Of a stretch of 64,000 nucleotides of DNA, positions 40,269-51,111 are shown piece after piece. The stretch is from Candida dubliniensis CD36 (taxonomy: Eukaryota; Ascomycota; Pichiomycetes; Serinales; Debaryomycetaceae), in NCBI RefSeq assembly GCF_000026945.1, contig NC_012866.1:682001-746000 (forward strand). The letters are read 5' to 3'. The position numbers and the translations under genes are program-made. Numbering within the stretch: the stretch's first letter is position 1; the number at the start of each line of letters is the position of its first letter. The notes below the pieces were generated by a model. That model ran no database searches and had not been told where the DNA came from. It saw only the letters and a program-made list of their open reading frames with translations.

Positions 40269-42491
40269 ATGTCATCAAAAAGAATTGATGTTGAATTATT
40301 CACTAGACTAGCAAAGTTGCCAGAAGATGTCATCTACATAATCATTGACTATGTTCCTCGGTCCGTACAAAGACAGTTGTTGCAATTCGTAGAAATCAGA
40401 AAGGTGGTAGTCTCATGTTATATATCAAATGTGGAGATTTCTGGTCATGATTATAGGCTGTTTGATTTCGATGAGTACCCCTTTGTGCCTAATCCATTTG
40501 AAGAGTTTGCTTTTGAAAATAGTCCACTTCAAGAGCGTCCTGTGAAGATGAAACTCGAGAACCTTAAAAAGGCTATAAAGCAATGGAAAATTTATCCCAA
40601 AAAGGTTCATTTTACTTCTTTGCAGGATTTAGTTGCTGTTCATAATAGTTTTCCCGAACTTTTATTGAAGGCTCATGATATTAATGGTGTATTCGATAAA
40701 CATGTTAATGATACTAAAACAGATAACGCATCTGCTCTCACACGTAGAAATTTAAGTTATGGTAGCTTGGAATTGAGGAATTTTGGCACTGATTTTCTCA
40801 CTGGTAAAAAGAAGTTGCCCGAAAAAATTTCGTCACTTACTTTACTGGAAACTCATGTTAATGAGTTCAATTTTGAAGGCTTGAAACTATTACGAGCTGA
40901 AATCCATTCTGAATTTAATAATAGAAGAGAAGTTGTTTTCCCACCAGATTTGAAAGTGTTGGAGGTTAAGTTGTTTGGCGAGAAACGACTAAATATTCCC
41001 TCAAACTTAGTATGTTTGAATATCACTGGTGATAATAGTAAATTGGATTTGGTTGGTGGTCTCATGAACAAGTTGATCTTTTTGTTTATTTCGTCGCACA
41101 CGATCCGATCCTTTAGTGAAACTGGGATAAATGCGCCAAATTTGACTTCGTTAACATTGCTCGAATGTTATCGTCTCACTAATTTTGGAATTGTGAAAAC
41201 ATTTAAACATTTAAAGTATTTGTCGATGGTGGGTGCGAGATTTCCAGTTGAATTGTTTGATGGAATTAGCTTGCCTAATCTTCTGAATTTTCTTTGCAAT
41301 GGGAATGGTGCCCAGAATCACGTAAGTGAATGGGATGATTTCAATGAGATTACTCGCAAAATCAATAATCTGACTATAAAATTTCCTCCAAAATTGGAAG
41401 ATTTGGCATTGGCAGATTTGGTAGTTCCGAGAAACGTTGTGTACACTTTTGACCTACCTTCATCGTTGAAAAAGTTGCATTTTGAAAAAGTTCCGATTAA
41501 CTACTCTCGCTTCCAGTTTACTAAAAATTTGGAAGAGATAAGTTTGGAGCTTCCAGAAGTTAAATTTGATAAAAATTGGGTGATCCCGCCTACTGCTAGA
41601 TATGTTGGTATTGTTGCAGAACGTGTTGAGTTTAAAAGTTTGGATATGCTTTATCGTTTGCCTGAAGGCCTTGAGGAACTTCAAATCAAAGCTATTTCTC
41701 AAGGCAAAATTTTGCCCTTGCAAAAGAAAATTAAATGGCCATCATCCATGAAAGGTTTCACTTTGATACGTTTTGATGTTGATTATAAAACATTTGAAAT
41801 GTTCAACTTTAAAGAATCCAAGCTTGAGCATATCAGTCTTTATAGAGGAAAACTTGGAAAACTAAACGTTGATGCGCTTCCAGTTACACTCAAGTTTTTG
41901 AGCTTGGTTAGAATGGGTATTACAAAGTTGCCGGATTCTATGGTGAAATTGAAGAACCTTCACAGTATGTGTTTGAGAAGAAATCATTTGAGAGGGATGA
42001 CACCAGTCAAATTGCCTATAGGATCGTTACACTTTTTGGATGTGTGTCGTTGTGATCTTACTTCCATATCACCATTTTTAAGTTCGATGCTAGAGAAAGG
42101 AAAGGAGAATAGTCCCCTTAATGTTTCTGCTGTCAATAATTGGTATTTAAATGTTCGTGATGTAAGGAGAATGTTAAATAAATTAAAGAATTTTACCATT
42201 ACTGTTAGCACATTTGATGAAGACTTGATAGAAACATGTCGATATTCGGCTCGTTTATCGTGTGAGGAAACCCACTACAACGAAAACCCAGAGGAAACAG
42301 ACTATAGTGACGACGATGGGAATAGTGAAGACGAACTTTATTATGGAAGCCAGGATCTGGATGACGGATTTGATTTGCATAACGGTCTTGATGAGAATGA
42401 CAATTTTTTTGGAGGTTATGGATATGAGAATCCGGATAACGTTTTTCATGAGATGTTTAGAGCCATGATGAGGAATGGAGATATTGATTAG
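40269..42491 (+). CDS. Leucine-rich-repeat protein with F-box-like N-terminus, intact copy B (IFA-like family)
   Basis: 740 residues from ATG 40269. The frame is open to 40209, but alignment with copies A and C, which begin with the same MSS/MAS peptide, fixes the start. Residues about 17-50 (LPEDVIYIIIDYVPRSVQRQLL) have the shape of an F-box: LP-x-[DE]-hydrophobic-x2-I-x3-hydrophobic-Pro. Many irregular leucine-rich repeats follow, such as LTSLTLLECYRLTNFG, LEELQIKAIS and LHFLDVCRCDLTSI. The last 80 residues are very acidic (DYSDDDGNSEDELYY, DLDDGFDLHNGLDENDN). Probably a member of the Candida leucine-rich IFA family. A role as a substrate-recognition subunit of an SCF ligase is inference only. 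Confidence 0.8.
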   Translation: MSSKRIDVELFTRLAKLPEDVIYIIIDYVPRSVQRQLLQFVEIRKVVVSCYISNVEISGHDYRLFDFDEYPFVPNPFEEFAFENSPLQERPVKMKLENLKKAIKQWKIYPKKVHFTSLQDLVAVHNSFPELLLKAHDINGVFDKHVNDTKTDNASALTRRNLSYGSLELRNFGTDFLTGKKKLPEKISSLTLLETHVNEFNFEGLKLLRAEIHSEFNNRREVVFPPDLKVLEVKLFGEKRLNIPSNLVCLNITGDNSKLDLVGGLMNKLIFLFISSHTIRSFSETGINAPNLTSLTLLECYRLTNFGIVKTFKHLKYLSMVGARFPVELFDGISLPNLLNFLCNGNGAQNHVSEWDDFNEITRKINNLTIKFPPKLEDLALADLVVPRNVVYTFDLPSSLKKLHFEKVPINYSRFQFTKNLEEISLELPEVKFDKNWVIPPTARYVGIVAERVEFKSLDMLYRLPEGLEELQIKAISQGKILPLQKKIKWPSSMKGFTLIRFDVDYKTFEMFNFKESKLEHISLYRGKLGKLNVDALPVTLKFLSLVRMGITKLPDSMVKLKNLHSMCLRRNHLRGMTPVKLPIGSLHFLDVCRCDLTSISPFLSSMLEKGKENSPLNVSAVNNWYLNVRDVRRMLNKLKNFTITVSTFDEDLIETCRYSARLSCEETHYNENPEETDYSDDDGNSEDELYYGSQDLDDGFDLHNGLDENDNFFGGYGYENPDNVFHEMFRAMMRNGDID

Positions 42492-43207
42492 TAAAATTCA
42501 AAGAATTAGGTAGAATAAGTGTTTGATTTATCATAATATCTACACATATATGTGGGAAAAAAAAAAAAAAAAAAAAAAATAAGAGACATGAAGAGTTTAG
42601 TTCAAACAAAGTGTGTAGATTCATTTACTAAAACCAAGTTGAATGTGTTTATCAGTTGCTATATCTGTGAACCTGTAGATGAGGTAGTGAATTGTTCTAG
42701 AATGAAGGTTCTGTTAATTGCAAGTTTGTTAAACACGACCACCGCGTTGAAAACCAGAAAATAAAAAAATAAGAATTTGCCATGCAGTTTAAGGATTAAC
42801 AGTTTCTTAATAGTACGACTTTCACTGACTCTCTATGTTTATTGGAAATGGTGTGTAGTATCAACCCACACTCACTATGACTCTCATTTGTCTTCACTTT
42901 TTTCAGTGTACTAAGTATTGGTTCTATACATCTGAGAACAAATTTGTAAAGTCCTCAAGAATGAATTAAAACAAGGTTGTGATGAAACACATGTGTTGTT
43001 GGCAACCAATTCTTTGTTTCTTTTTCTGTCCAGGGGATACCCCTACACAAAAACGTCAGGGCATGGTATACGCGTCACCTGTAATACTATAATTTTAACC
43101 GTTAGCTGAACCCGAGAATCCTCTTCTTCTTCTTCAATACATTTTTATTCCTTACGTGTTAATATCTATCAACTTCAAATATTAGTATTGTTTAGGTCAT
43201 TGTAATT
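42492..43207. other. Intergenic between LRR copies B and C
   Basis: 716 bases with a 23-A tract at 42557-42579. No supported gene; a 70-residue ORF (42552-42764) partly encoded by the A-tract is rejected. Confidence 0.5.
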
Positions 43208-45461
43208 ATGGCATCAGAAGACACTGATATCACGCTTTTCACTAGGCTAGCATAACTACCAGAAAATGTTTATTACCTTGATCATTAGTTATGTCCCCAA
43301 ATGCCAATTACAACCATTATTAGGTTTCCGTTCAACTAAAAGGGCGGTAGTTATATCCTATTTTTCCAACGTAAAAATCACTGAGTGTCAAGATCTTATT
43401 TTTTCAGGAACCTGTAATCAGTTTGAACATCGTGATTGTCATGACAAGTCTGTTGCTGTATCTTTGAAAAACCTTCGCTTACTTGTGAAGCAATGGAATT
43501 TTTATCCTCAAAACTTTGATTTTCCAGTTTCAAAGAATTTGGAACTATTCTTGACGTTTTTCTAGAGGCTTTAATTAATTAATGCTCAAGGTATTAACGT
43601 GGTATTTGAAAAGGGTGTCGCTGGAAATCAAGTACAAAATATTAAGTAACTCACACGGTATTACCTTAAGTATGATCGTGTGGAATTGAAAGATTTTGGG
43701 GATGCATTCTTTGATACTAAGAACAAATTACCTTGTAATATCAAGAAGCTTATTATAACTAATACCCGACTTGAGGTTTTTCCTGTAACTGGGTTGAAGA
43801 AATTGAAAGCGGAAATTTCGGCTGCTTCCAGGTCCACTAAAGACGTTACTTTCCCATCAGGGTTGGAACTGTTAATCTTGACCATGTTAGGGGAGCGCCA
43901 CTTGAACATACCTTCAAATTTGGTTTGTTTGCAACTTAACGTGGGTAAGACAAAATTAAGTTTGTCAAGTGGTACCATGAACAACTTGAAGGATCTTCTG
44001 ATTTCATGGAATAAATCACGATCTTTTGTTGAAACTGGGATAATTGCACCCAATTTGAAATCATTGAGTATAGTTGATTGTTACTACTTGACTGATTACA
44101 AAGCATTAGAAGCTTCACAGAAATTACAATCTTTGACAATATCAAACACTCCATATCCAATTGGCTTGTTTGATGAGAATAGTTTCCCTTATCTTGTGGA
44201 TTTTTCTTATACAGAAGAAAAAGTTGAATAGTTTTATAATGCATGGAGTGTTTCATTTAACACAATTTATCAACATTGTTATCTGAAATTATATTTTCCT
44301 CCAAACTTGAAAAATTTGACTTTATATGGTGGAGAGTTTACTAGATCTGTTGGATTTGTGTTTATGTTGCCTCCTTTGTTGGAAAAGTTACATATTTGTG
44401 ATTTTCGATTAGGGCTGCCACTTGCTGAATTTCCTCAACATTTGCAAGAAATTACTTTGAAAGTTTCATTAGTTTATATTTTCGGTCAATTGAGAATTCC
44501 TCCACCAGCCAAAACTGTAGTTATTGAATCCAAGAAAATAGTTTTCAGAGGTATGGATTTCCTTTATCATTTGCCAGAAGGTCTTGAGAAACATACTTTA
44601 CATGCTATCGTTCAAGGTAAAATGTTGCCCTTCCAAAGAAGAATCAAATGGCCGTCCTCATTGAAATCATTGACATTGAAACGTTTTAATATTGATTACA
44701 AAAGGTTTAAAAAGTTGAATTTACAAGAATCTAGCCTTGGGTTTATTAATATTTATAAAGGCAGAATTTGTGAATTAAAAGCAGATTCACTCCCTGTTAG
44801 TGTTGTCGATTTGAAATTGATTAGAATGGGGATTGAAAAATTGCCTGAGTCATTAGAAAGACTTGAGAATTTGAAATGGTTAAATTTAACAAGAAATTCT
44901 TTTAAGGGGTTAAAATCAGTTAGATTGCCCTTACCATCATTCAAACAGCTAATTGTTAGTCGATGTGATCTTCGTTTGATATCGCCATTCCTAACTTCAA
45001 TGTTAGAGAAAGACAATCGAAAAGCCGAATTTAATATCATTGCCACAAATAATTGGTATTTGAATACTTATGATGTATTGAAAATGATGAAAAAATTGAA
45101 AACTTTCACTATTTCCCTTAGTACATTTAATGAAGAATTTGCGGAGCTGTACAAGTATTCTAGACGTATTGTTTTTGAAGATCAACATAGGGCTGAAGAT
45201 TCAGAAAAGACGGAGTTTTCTGGTTCTGGAGAGTATGCTGATGAAGAGCTTTATTGGGGGGATGTTGGGGATGATTACAGTAGTGGTGATGATGATAAGG
45301 GGGCTACGGTAATGAAGGAATTGAATGACTTTTGGAAGGGCAACAACATGGACGATGAAATAACTCATCTGGACGATACTGACAACTGGTTCGGTATGGA
45401 GGATAAGAAAGATGATGACAATGATGAAGACGAAGATATGGAGTACGTGAATGGTTGGTAG
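43208..45461 (+). pseudogene. LRR-family (IFA-like) pseudogene, copy C
   Basis: Full-length but broken relative of the gene at 40269-42491. From ATG 43208 the frame reads MASEDTDITLFTRLA and then TAA at 43253-43255, exactly where the intact copy has Lys16 (AAG). A frame change follows by about 43266. That frame closes at 43563-43565, and a further TAA lies near 43646. The frame starting about 43680 is then open to 45461 except for one TAG at 44229-44231. The 384-residue downstream part retains KIKWPSSLKSLTLKRFNIDYK-type LRR blocks and an acidic C-terminus ending EDEDMEYVNGW. The good state of the 3' half suggests decay is recent. Confidence 0.85.
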
Positions 45462-46660
45462 GTGAGTTTACAAATAAAAAAATGTGTTTGTAAATTCAGT
45501 GGATGTAAATCATTATTCATTAGCTATGAAGTTGATCTAAATATAAAGATTGTTGACTCATGTAAATAAAACATATCCTTCGTGCTTGTTTTTTTCATAG
45601 GTTTAGTGTATTGAATTTAGAAAACGGATCTTGCTCTCAACAGACAAATCACTTTGATTCGCGGGGGTGATTTGAATAATAAGAAAAAAAAGGAGAATGC
45701 TTCTTGGGGGGTGAAATTACACTAAACGCACTATTTCCAAAACTTCTTATCTTGTTTTTTTCTCTTGGTGAGAACAACAAAATTGAACTAGTTACCACAA
45801 CAACAACAACAGCTCTTTTTTTTTTTCTAATTAATTCAATTAAATTCCATATAGGGGACTATTTTTGTATAAATTGAATTAGTCAAGTGATTAATTCCGT
45901 TGATTTAGCTCAAGCTTAGTACAATATGTCAGTATATCAAGAATGGTTATCTAACAATTTAAATGACTGCAAAAAGTTGCTTCTTTTTTTTTGTTCGTTG
46001 TTGTTGATTTGTGTGGAGGAGGAAGATGGGGCAAGGTAAAAAGAAAAATGTTAGTGTCGTAAATACAACATATAATAAAGCACTTTCAAAAAAAAAAAAT
46101 AATAATGGAACAACAACAACAATATAAAAAATGGAGTGACTATTCTTTCCTTGTTGTTGGAAAGTCATGTTGGTAAGTTGTAGTATTTGTAATGGTGGGA
46201 GAGTTTTAAACTAATTTGATTTGTTCAATATTTTATTTCCTTAGACAATGTTTGCTTCCAAATTCCAGTAAAATCTCAACAAAAATATAGATTACAAACG
46301 TTTTTCAAACACAATATTCTTTCTATTATAATTTAGATATATATAAGTAAGTACATATTGAAAACAAAACAACTAGTTCTTAGTAACATACAAGAGTTAA
46401 TAAACACATGGATAAAAAAATAAAAAGTAAAAAATTAAATTTAACCGTCAATAAAAACAAGTAGTAATATACAAATCGATAAAAAAAAAACAAAGAACAA
46501 CATAAAAACAAAGTCTCCATAGTAATGGGATAGTATTCAGACAACTGACATTGGAAAGAATTAAAACCAAAAAAAAAAGGAATAAAAAGATAATCAAAAT
46601 AGAACAAATAAAAATACAAAACCATCCATCAAATGTAAGAATTTAATCAGTTTCTAATAA
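45462..46660. other. Intergenic: LRR copy C 3' flank and HHO1 3' flank
   Basis: 1.2 kb, very AT-rich. It contains CAACAACAAC repeats at about 45800-45811 and 46108-46122. A 37-codon ORF starts at ATG 45926 downstream of a TATAAA-like sequence, and a GTAAGT-to-TTAG pair (about 46172 to 46245) could mark an intron, but no spliced product looked like a protein. Confidence 0.4.
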
Positions 46661-47531
46661 TTATTTAGTTGATTTCTTGGTTACTTTTTTAGGAGCAGCG
46701 GCCTTTTTCTTTGGAGCAGCAGCAGCCTTCTTTTTGGGGGCAGCCTTGGTTTCTTTGGTAGAAGCTTCAGCTTTAGCTTTAGTGGCTTTCTTTGCTGGTT
46801 TAGTGACTTTCTTTGGAGCGGCAGCAGCCTTTTTGGTAGCAGCTTTCTTTGGAGCAGCAGCTTTTTTAGTTGTAGTTTTCTTAGTGACTTTTGCAGAAGT
46901 AGCAGATGAAGCTGGTTTTTCCTTCTTGGCCAATTTAACTGGACCAGATGGACCTTTTGGTTGTAAGAAATCACCAGTTTCAACACCTTTTCTCAAAGCA
47001 GTGTTAAACAAAGAATCAAAGTTGGCAGCTTTAATATCATTGTTTGATTGAACGTATTTTTTAAGAGCTTGACGACTAGAAAGAAGAAAACAATAATTTT
47101 TAGTTAGTAATTGAATCAACCAATTAAAATTGATTGCTTTTAGATTTGGCCCCACCAAACATTGATAAAAGTTGTTGGACAACAACAAAAAAAAAACAAC
47201 AACAACAAGAAACAAATTTGGTATGGTTTAACCCAAAACAAAACAAGACAAAACATACGAAGAACCATTTCTTTCCTTTAAGGTAAGGATAGCAGATTTG
47301 ATCATATCTATATCATAAACCATTAGTTAGTATTTTTAACTTCATTGAACAAATTCTGGGAAAGGAAACACCAATTGAATCTCTTCTATTCTGCCCCTTC
47401 CTTTCGCCCCCTATTTTTTCTTTTTTAGAAAAAGCAAAATCAAACGATTATAACACACCTTTGTAAGTAACTTTAGAAGCTGTTGAAGCAGAAGCAGCTT
47501 TAGTTGATTTAGCAGTTGCAGCAGTAGCCAT
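46661..47531 (-). CDS. HHO1: Histone H1 (two introns)
   Basis: Three exons on the minus strand: 47531-47459, 47307-47259 and 47075-46661, giving 178 residues. Intron 1 starts GTGTGT, intron 2 GTATGT; both have a TACTAAC branch point and a TAG acceptor, and joining them gives one frame. The protein has a short Ala/Thr/Lys N-tail, one winged-helix H15 domain ([42 protein letters not shown]) and a long Lys/Ala/Pro C-tail. It binds linker DNA. It differs from S. cerevisiae Hho1 (258 residues) in having only one globular domain, as in most eukaryotes. Confidence 0.92.
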
Positions 47532-48642
47532 TGTAGATAGTAAGTTTAGTATGTGTGAATAATTGAATAGTAATCTTAAGAAAAGAAAGAAAAAGATATA
47601 ATAAAATGTAAATAAAAAAAATTGATGATGTTTTTTTTTTTTTGGATTGGAGGGAGGAGGAGGAGGAGGAGGGAAATAAAATTGCAAACTTTTTACAGAA
47701 CAAGAAGCCATTCTAAGAAATTGTGTAATATTTGTTTATTTGTTTGTTTGTTTGGTTAAATTCTCGCGTTCTCCATTTTGCTCTTATTCTTCTCTCTTTT
47801 TTTAATCTCAATCTCTTCTCTCCTCCTTTCTCTTCCTCTCCCTCTTTTTTTTTTCTTCTTAAATTTGTTCTTCTCTCTTTCTCTCTTTCTATTCGTTGTC
47901 CTCCTGTCTCCCCATATAACTAACAATCTCCCCCCCCCCCCCCCTCGAAAAATAACCACCACTATCAATAACTACTACTACTACTACTAGACCAATCCCT
48001 GTCGAGTCCCCACAAAGTGCAACGGCTAAACTCTTATCTTTTTCAGCTACTCTTTACAAACATTCGTCTAACTAACTCCCTTTACATAGTTCTTAATACA
48101 GCCTAACTTTTGTTCATTTTCTTTATGGTGTTTACTTCTGTTTTTAAACCAAAGTGATTATGAATACTCTGGATGTTTACAGTGACGGAGTGACAAACTA
48201 ATTGGGTTTCTTAGATGCAGCAGTCTTTATTGAAAGACCTCCACCAGTCGTTATGAGATCATAACAAGGACTCTCCAGGTAAAATTATAAGTGGTAACAA
48301 ATTGTTCCACTCAGATTTACAAACTAAGAATCACGTGACAAAGATCATGTAGCAATCGACACGACCTAACGAAAAAGAAAGAAAACTTAGTTGGTCTCGG
48401 AGTCTCGGAATATTGCGAGACGGAAAACCCATACATTTTTAATTACTAGATTATTTTAACTTAACATTACCATTAAACTCATGACAAATAAATTGATAAT
48501 TCAATCTATTCTATACCTATACATGATTAAAGATGCCCATGCACACACCTACCAAAGTAACAAAACATCCCCCCAAGAAAAACACGAAATCATTACTCTT
48601 CCTAAATTTGTTTTTTTTTTGTTTCATTTAAAGCTTATACTT
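47532..48642. promoter_or_regulatory. HHO1 promoter and PNPOx-like 3' flank
   Basis: 1.1 kb. It includes a (GGA)n stretch at about 47651-47672, a TTTG repeat at 47733-47753, a 150-base pure pyrimidine-biased strand (about 47785-47944) ending in 15 consecutive C at 47930-47944, a CTA repeat at 47970-47990, and a TCACGTGA palindrome at 48331-48338. No gene supported. Confidence 0.5.
47930..47944 (+). repeat. Poly(C) tract of 15
   Basis: Fifteen uninterrupted C at the end of a long C/T-rich strand, about 400 bases upstream of the HHO1 start. Such a run is rare in this AT-rich genome. Confidence 0.85.
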
Positions 48643-49329
48643 TTAGGGACAAACTTCTTGTTCAAACCATTGATGATTTTCATCTAATTGGTAAATATAC
48701 CTCTTATCTTTTTCTAAATCGTAATAATCAACATAATCAATAAATAACCCCACCAAAGCAAAATTTTTCAATCCATAATCGATATTTTTCCCATCAACTC
48801 CACGATGAATTGAGCTTATTAATTTTGCATTTTCATCACTCATTATCAGTTTTGGAGTTGGTTTCTTAAAAGATTTCTTGAGTGACTTCGATAGATTTGA
48901 CCATTGCCGATTCAATTCTTGAGTGATATCAGTAGATATCTGATGCTCTGTTTCCTCTTCTTGATTAAGAACATTAATCAAATCAAGAGGAGGATTTTGT
49001 TCATCAATTATCCTTGCTCTACCACGAAGTCGAAATTGCTTTTTTATCCGACTGAAATAAAACACAGCTTCACATTTGTCATTATGTAATAATTCTTTAT
49101 ATTTACTCATTCGCTTATCTGTAGTGAACGTTATAACACTTGATTCCTTATTGTCAAATAACCATCCACGATACACCATAGTTCGGTTTTGGGGATATCC
49201 CGTCTCGGAGTCGATAGTGGCGAGCTGGAAACTGGTGAATGGGGGATCATTTTTGGTAACAGATAGTTCTGCTTTAACACTTTCATCAAATGGAGCTACC
49301 CACGGCGGTTGGAAATGTTGGTGAATCAT
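48643..49329 (-). CDS. Pyridoxamine-phosphate-oxidase-like FMN-binding protein (PNPOx-2 type)
   Basis: 228 residues from ATG 49329 (MIHQHFQPPWVAPFDES); the upstream in-frame extension starts only with TTG. The PNPOx-like beta-barrel pattern is visible: FTSFQLATIDSETGYPQNRTMVYRGW, then TFTTDKRMSKYKEL, then EAVFYFSRIKKQFRLRGRARII, and a C-terminal region ending HQWFEQEVCP. The WxxPRxxRxRG-like C-terminus of true PNP oxidase is not seen, so it belongs to the side family of unknown substrate found in fungi and plants. Function beyond FMN binding is not inferable. Confidence 0.78.
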   Translation of the reverse strand: MIHQHFQPPWVAPFDESVKAELSVTKNDPPFTSFQLATIDSETGYPQNRTMVYRGWLFDNKESSVITFTTDKRMSKYKELLHNDKCEAVFYFSRIKKQFRLRGRARIIDEQNPPLDLINVLNQEEETEHQISTDITQELNRQWSNLSKSLKKSFKKPTPKLIMSDENAKLISSIHRGVDGKNIDYGLKNFALVGLFIDYVDYYDLEKDKRYIYQLDENHQWFEQEVCP

Positions 49330-51111
49330 CTTGAAGTTGATATGGTGGTAGTGATGGCCGTAGTGGTAACACAAGGGTCTGGAGTGTATTAAATTTACGC
49401 GAAATGACAAGGTGTGAGCAGTGAGTTGGGAAAAAAAAAGAATGAAAAAAAGAAAGAAAATTTTTCAAACTGTTCAATGGTGTTAAGTTGAATTTAAATT
49501 ATTGAAACAGTTGATAATAACTAACAAATCAAATAGTTGGATAGATGTTGTTATAAAGAGTTGGGAAAGTAAGGGTAAAAAAAAAATTGAGAAAAAAATA
49601 GTGTGGAAAAATACGGACAGCTTGTTGGATTTAAGTATTTTAATGTTATATTAGTTTGTGAATCACTTGATTCAAAATTTTACTCATGGCGGCCATCATC
49701 ATCATCACCAACCGGAAAAAAAGAGAATTTTTTTTTTTCTTTCATGTTTCCATGCAGAAGACTAATTTCCAAATTTGGTTGCGCCCAACACCACCACAGG
49801 GATTAACAACAACAACAAACAATAAACAACAATTACCGATACTCTACACCAAAGGGATATATACCAAGACAAGATAGACGAGAAAAAAAAACGAGAACAT
49901 ATTTGAGTTCCGTAACTGAATGGGCAACCTACTAATTAATAAGTTGGTATATTTTTTTTAATGCCGTACTTCGACTTGAATTGCCCACGTGTGCGTATCG
50001 TGATATGGTCTTCGCTTTGTATTTGTGTTAATCTTGCACTTTAATTAAACTAGTTAAATAACTATGAAAAAGGAGATGGATACAGCGCGAGGTCAGAATT
50101 CAACTTCTAAGTAGTTACTTTTACTTGCACCACACGATAAATTAACATTTTTGGAATTTTGACTTTGCAACTGTGCCCAGAATCAGATCACCATGTCGTA
50201 ATCATGGTTGTTGCCTCTCCAGCTCATTCGTCTGCCCCACTTTTCTCTCTAGTTACTACTTCCCTCCTCTCCCCTTTCCTCTCTTATTCTTATCTGAATT
50301 TACAACCACCGATTGCAATTCCTTTGATCATTCGTATTTCATTACTCGCTAAAGGAATGCAATTTAGATTACACTCTTAACTTTGTCTTGCACCCAACAA
50401 CAATGGCAGCAACAGATACTCTACTTTATCTATCTCTTCTCCACACACCTTAAACTGAACTGTGTTCGTTACATAATGATCTAGACCAAGACTGTCGTAA
50501 CAATGTACTATGCTCGCGACATCCCCAATCACGGCACAATCAGCTTATGTCTGCTTTTTTTTTTCTAAATCAAACAATAATCGTCAACTCAACTATTCTC
50601 CCCTTGCGTTCATGAATTTACAATATAAAAATAGTCACTACAACGGATTCTTAGTAATGGAATTGTTGAAATTCGCCGGGAAATTTGTACACAGCGGAAA
50701 GAAAAAATGGAACCCCAAAACCAACACATTCTACCATCACGGATGAAAACATTTTTAGGGATGCTTTTTAAGTCTTAAATAAATCGAATGGTCTAGTTTA
50801 TTGGTGAAGATTCTTTTTTGGGTGCACTTCTTTCAATTATCAACCTTGTCAACTCTGTTTTGCTGATCACTTGCTAGCCAATTGGGCTATCTCGTTAGAA
50901 GATCCAAACTGCGTCAACAAAATATCTACAAGGCCAGCCAATAAACAGATTAAAATCATGGCTAAATTGTCCAAAGCTACTGAGGATTTAGAAGACTGAT
51001 GAGAACGAGGATAAACCAAAACCAAAACCTCACACTCAACAAACCCACAAAAATAATCAACAACGTTCAAATGAACAACTCTGTCAACGAGAACCCCAAC
51101 AACCAATCTTC
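49330..51111. other. 1.8 kb intergenic region
   Basis: Between the PNPOx-like gene and the interrupted Cys/His ORF. It holds A- and T-tracts, a CACGTG core at 49986-49991, and several ORFs of 60-80 codons without protein-like features. A plus-strand frame at about 50872-50998 (ending KATEDLED) has balanced composition but no start or match that I recognise. Confidence 0.45.

Noticed and set aside
42880..43200. Possible retrotransposon LTR upstream of LRR copy C
   Set aside because: A TGTTG-like start and a few direct words were seen, but no matching CAACA end, no target-site duplication and no second copy in the window.
45926..46290. Possible small spliced gene starting MSVYQEWLSNNLN
   Set aside because: A TATAAA-like sequence and GTAAGT/TTAG pair are present, but every joining I tried gave either an early stop or a tiny low-complexity peptide.
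46681..46986. Leucine/lysine-rich ORF opposite frame within histone H1
   Set aside because: It is the shifted frame of the Lys/Ala tail codons; the spliced H1 frame explains the region.
48331..48338. TCACGTGA upstream of HHO1 as a histone-specific element
   Set aside because: It lies about 800 bases from HHO1 and nearer the end of the PNPOx-like gene; CACGTG occurs elsewhere by chance, including inside the ChAP coding region.
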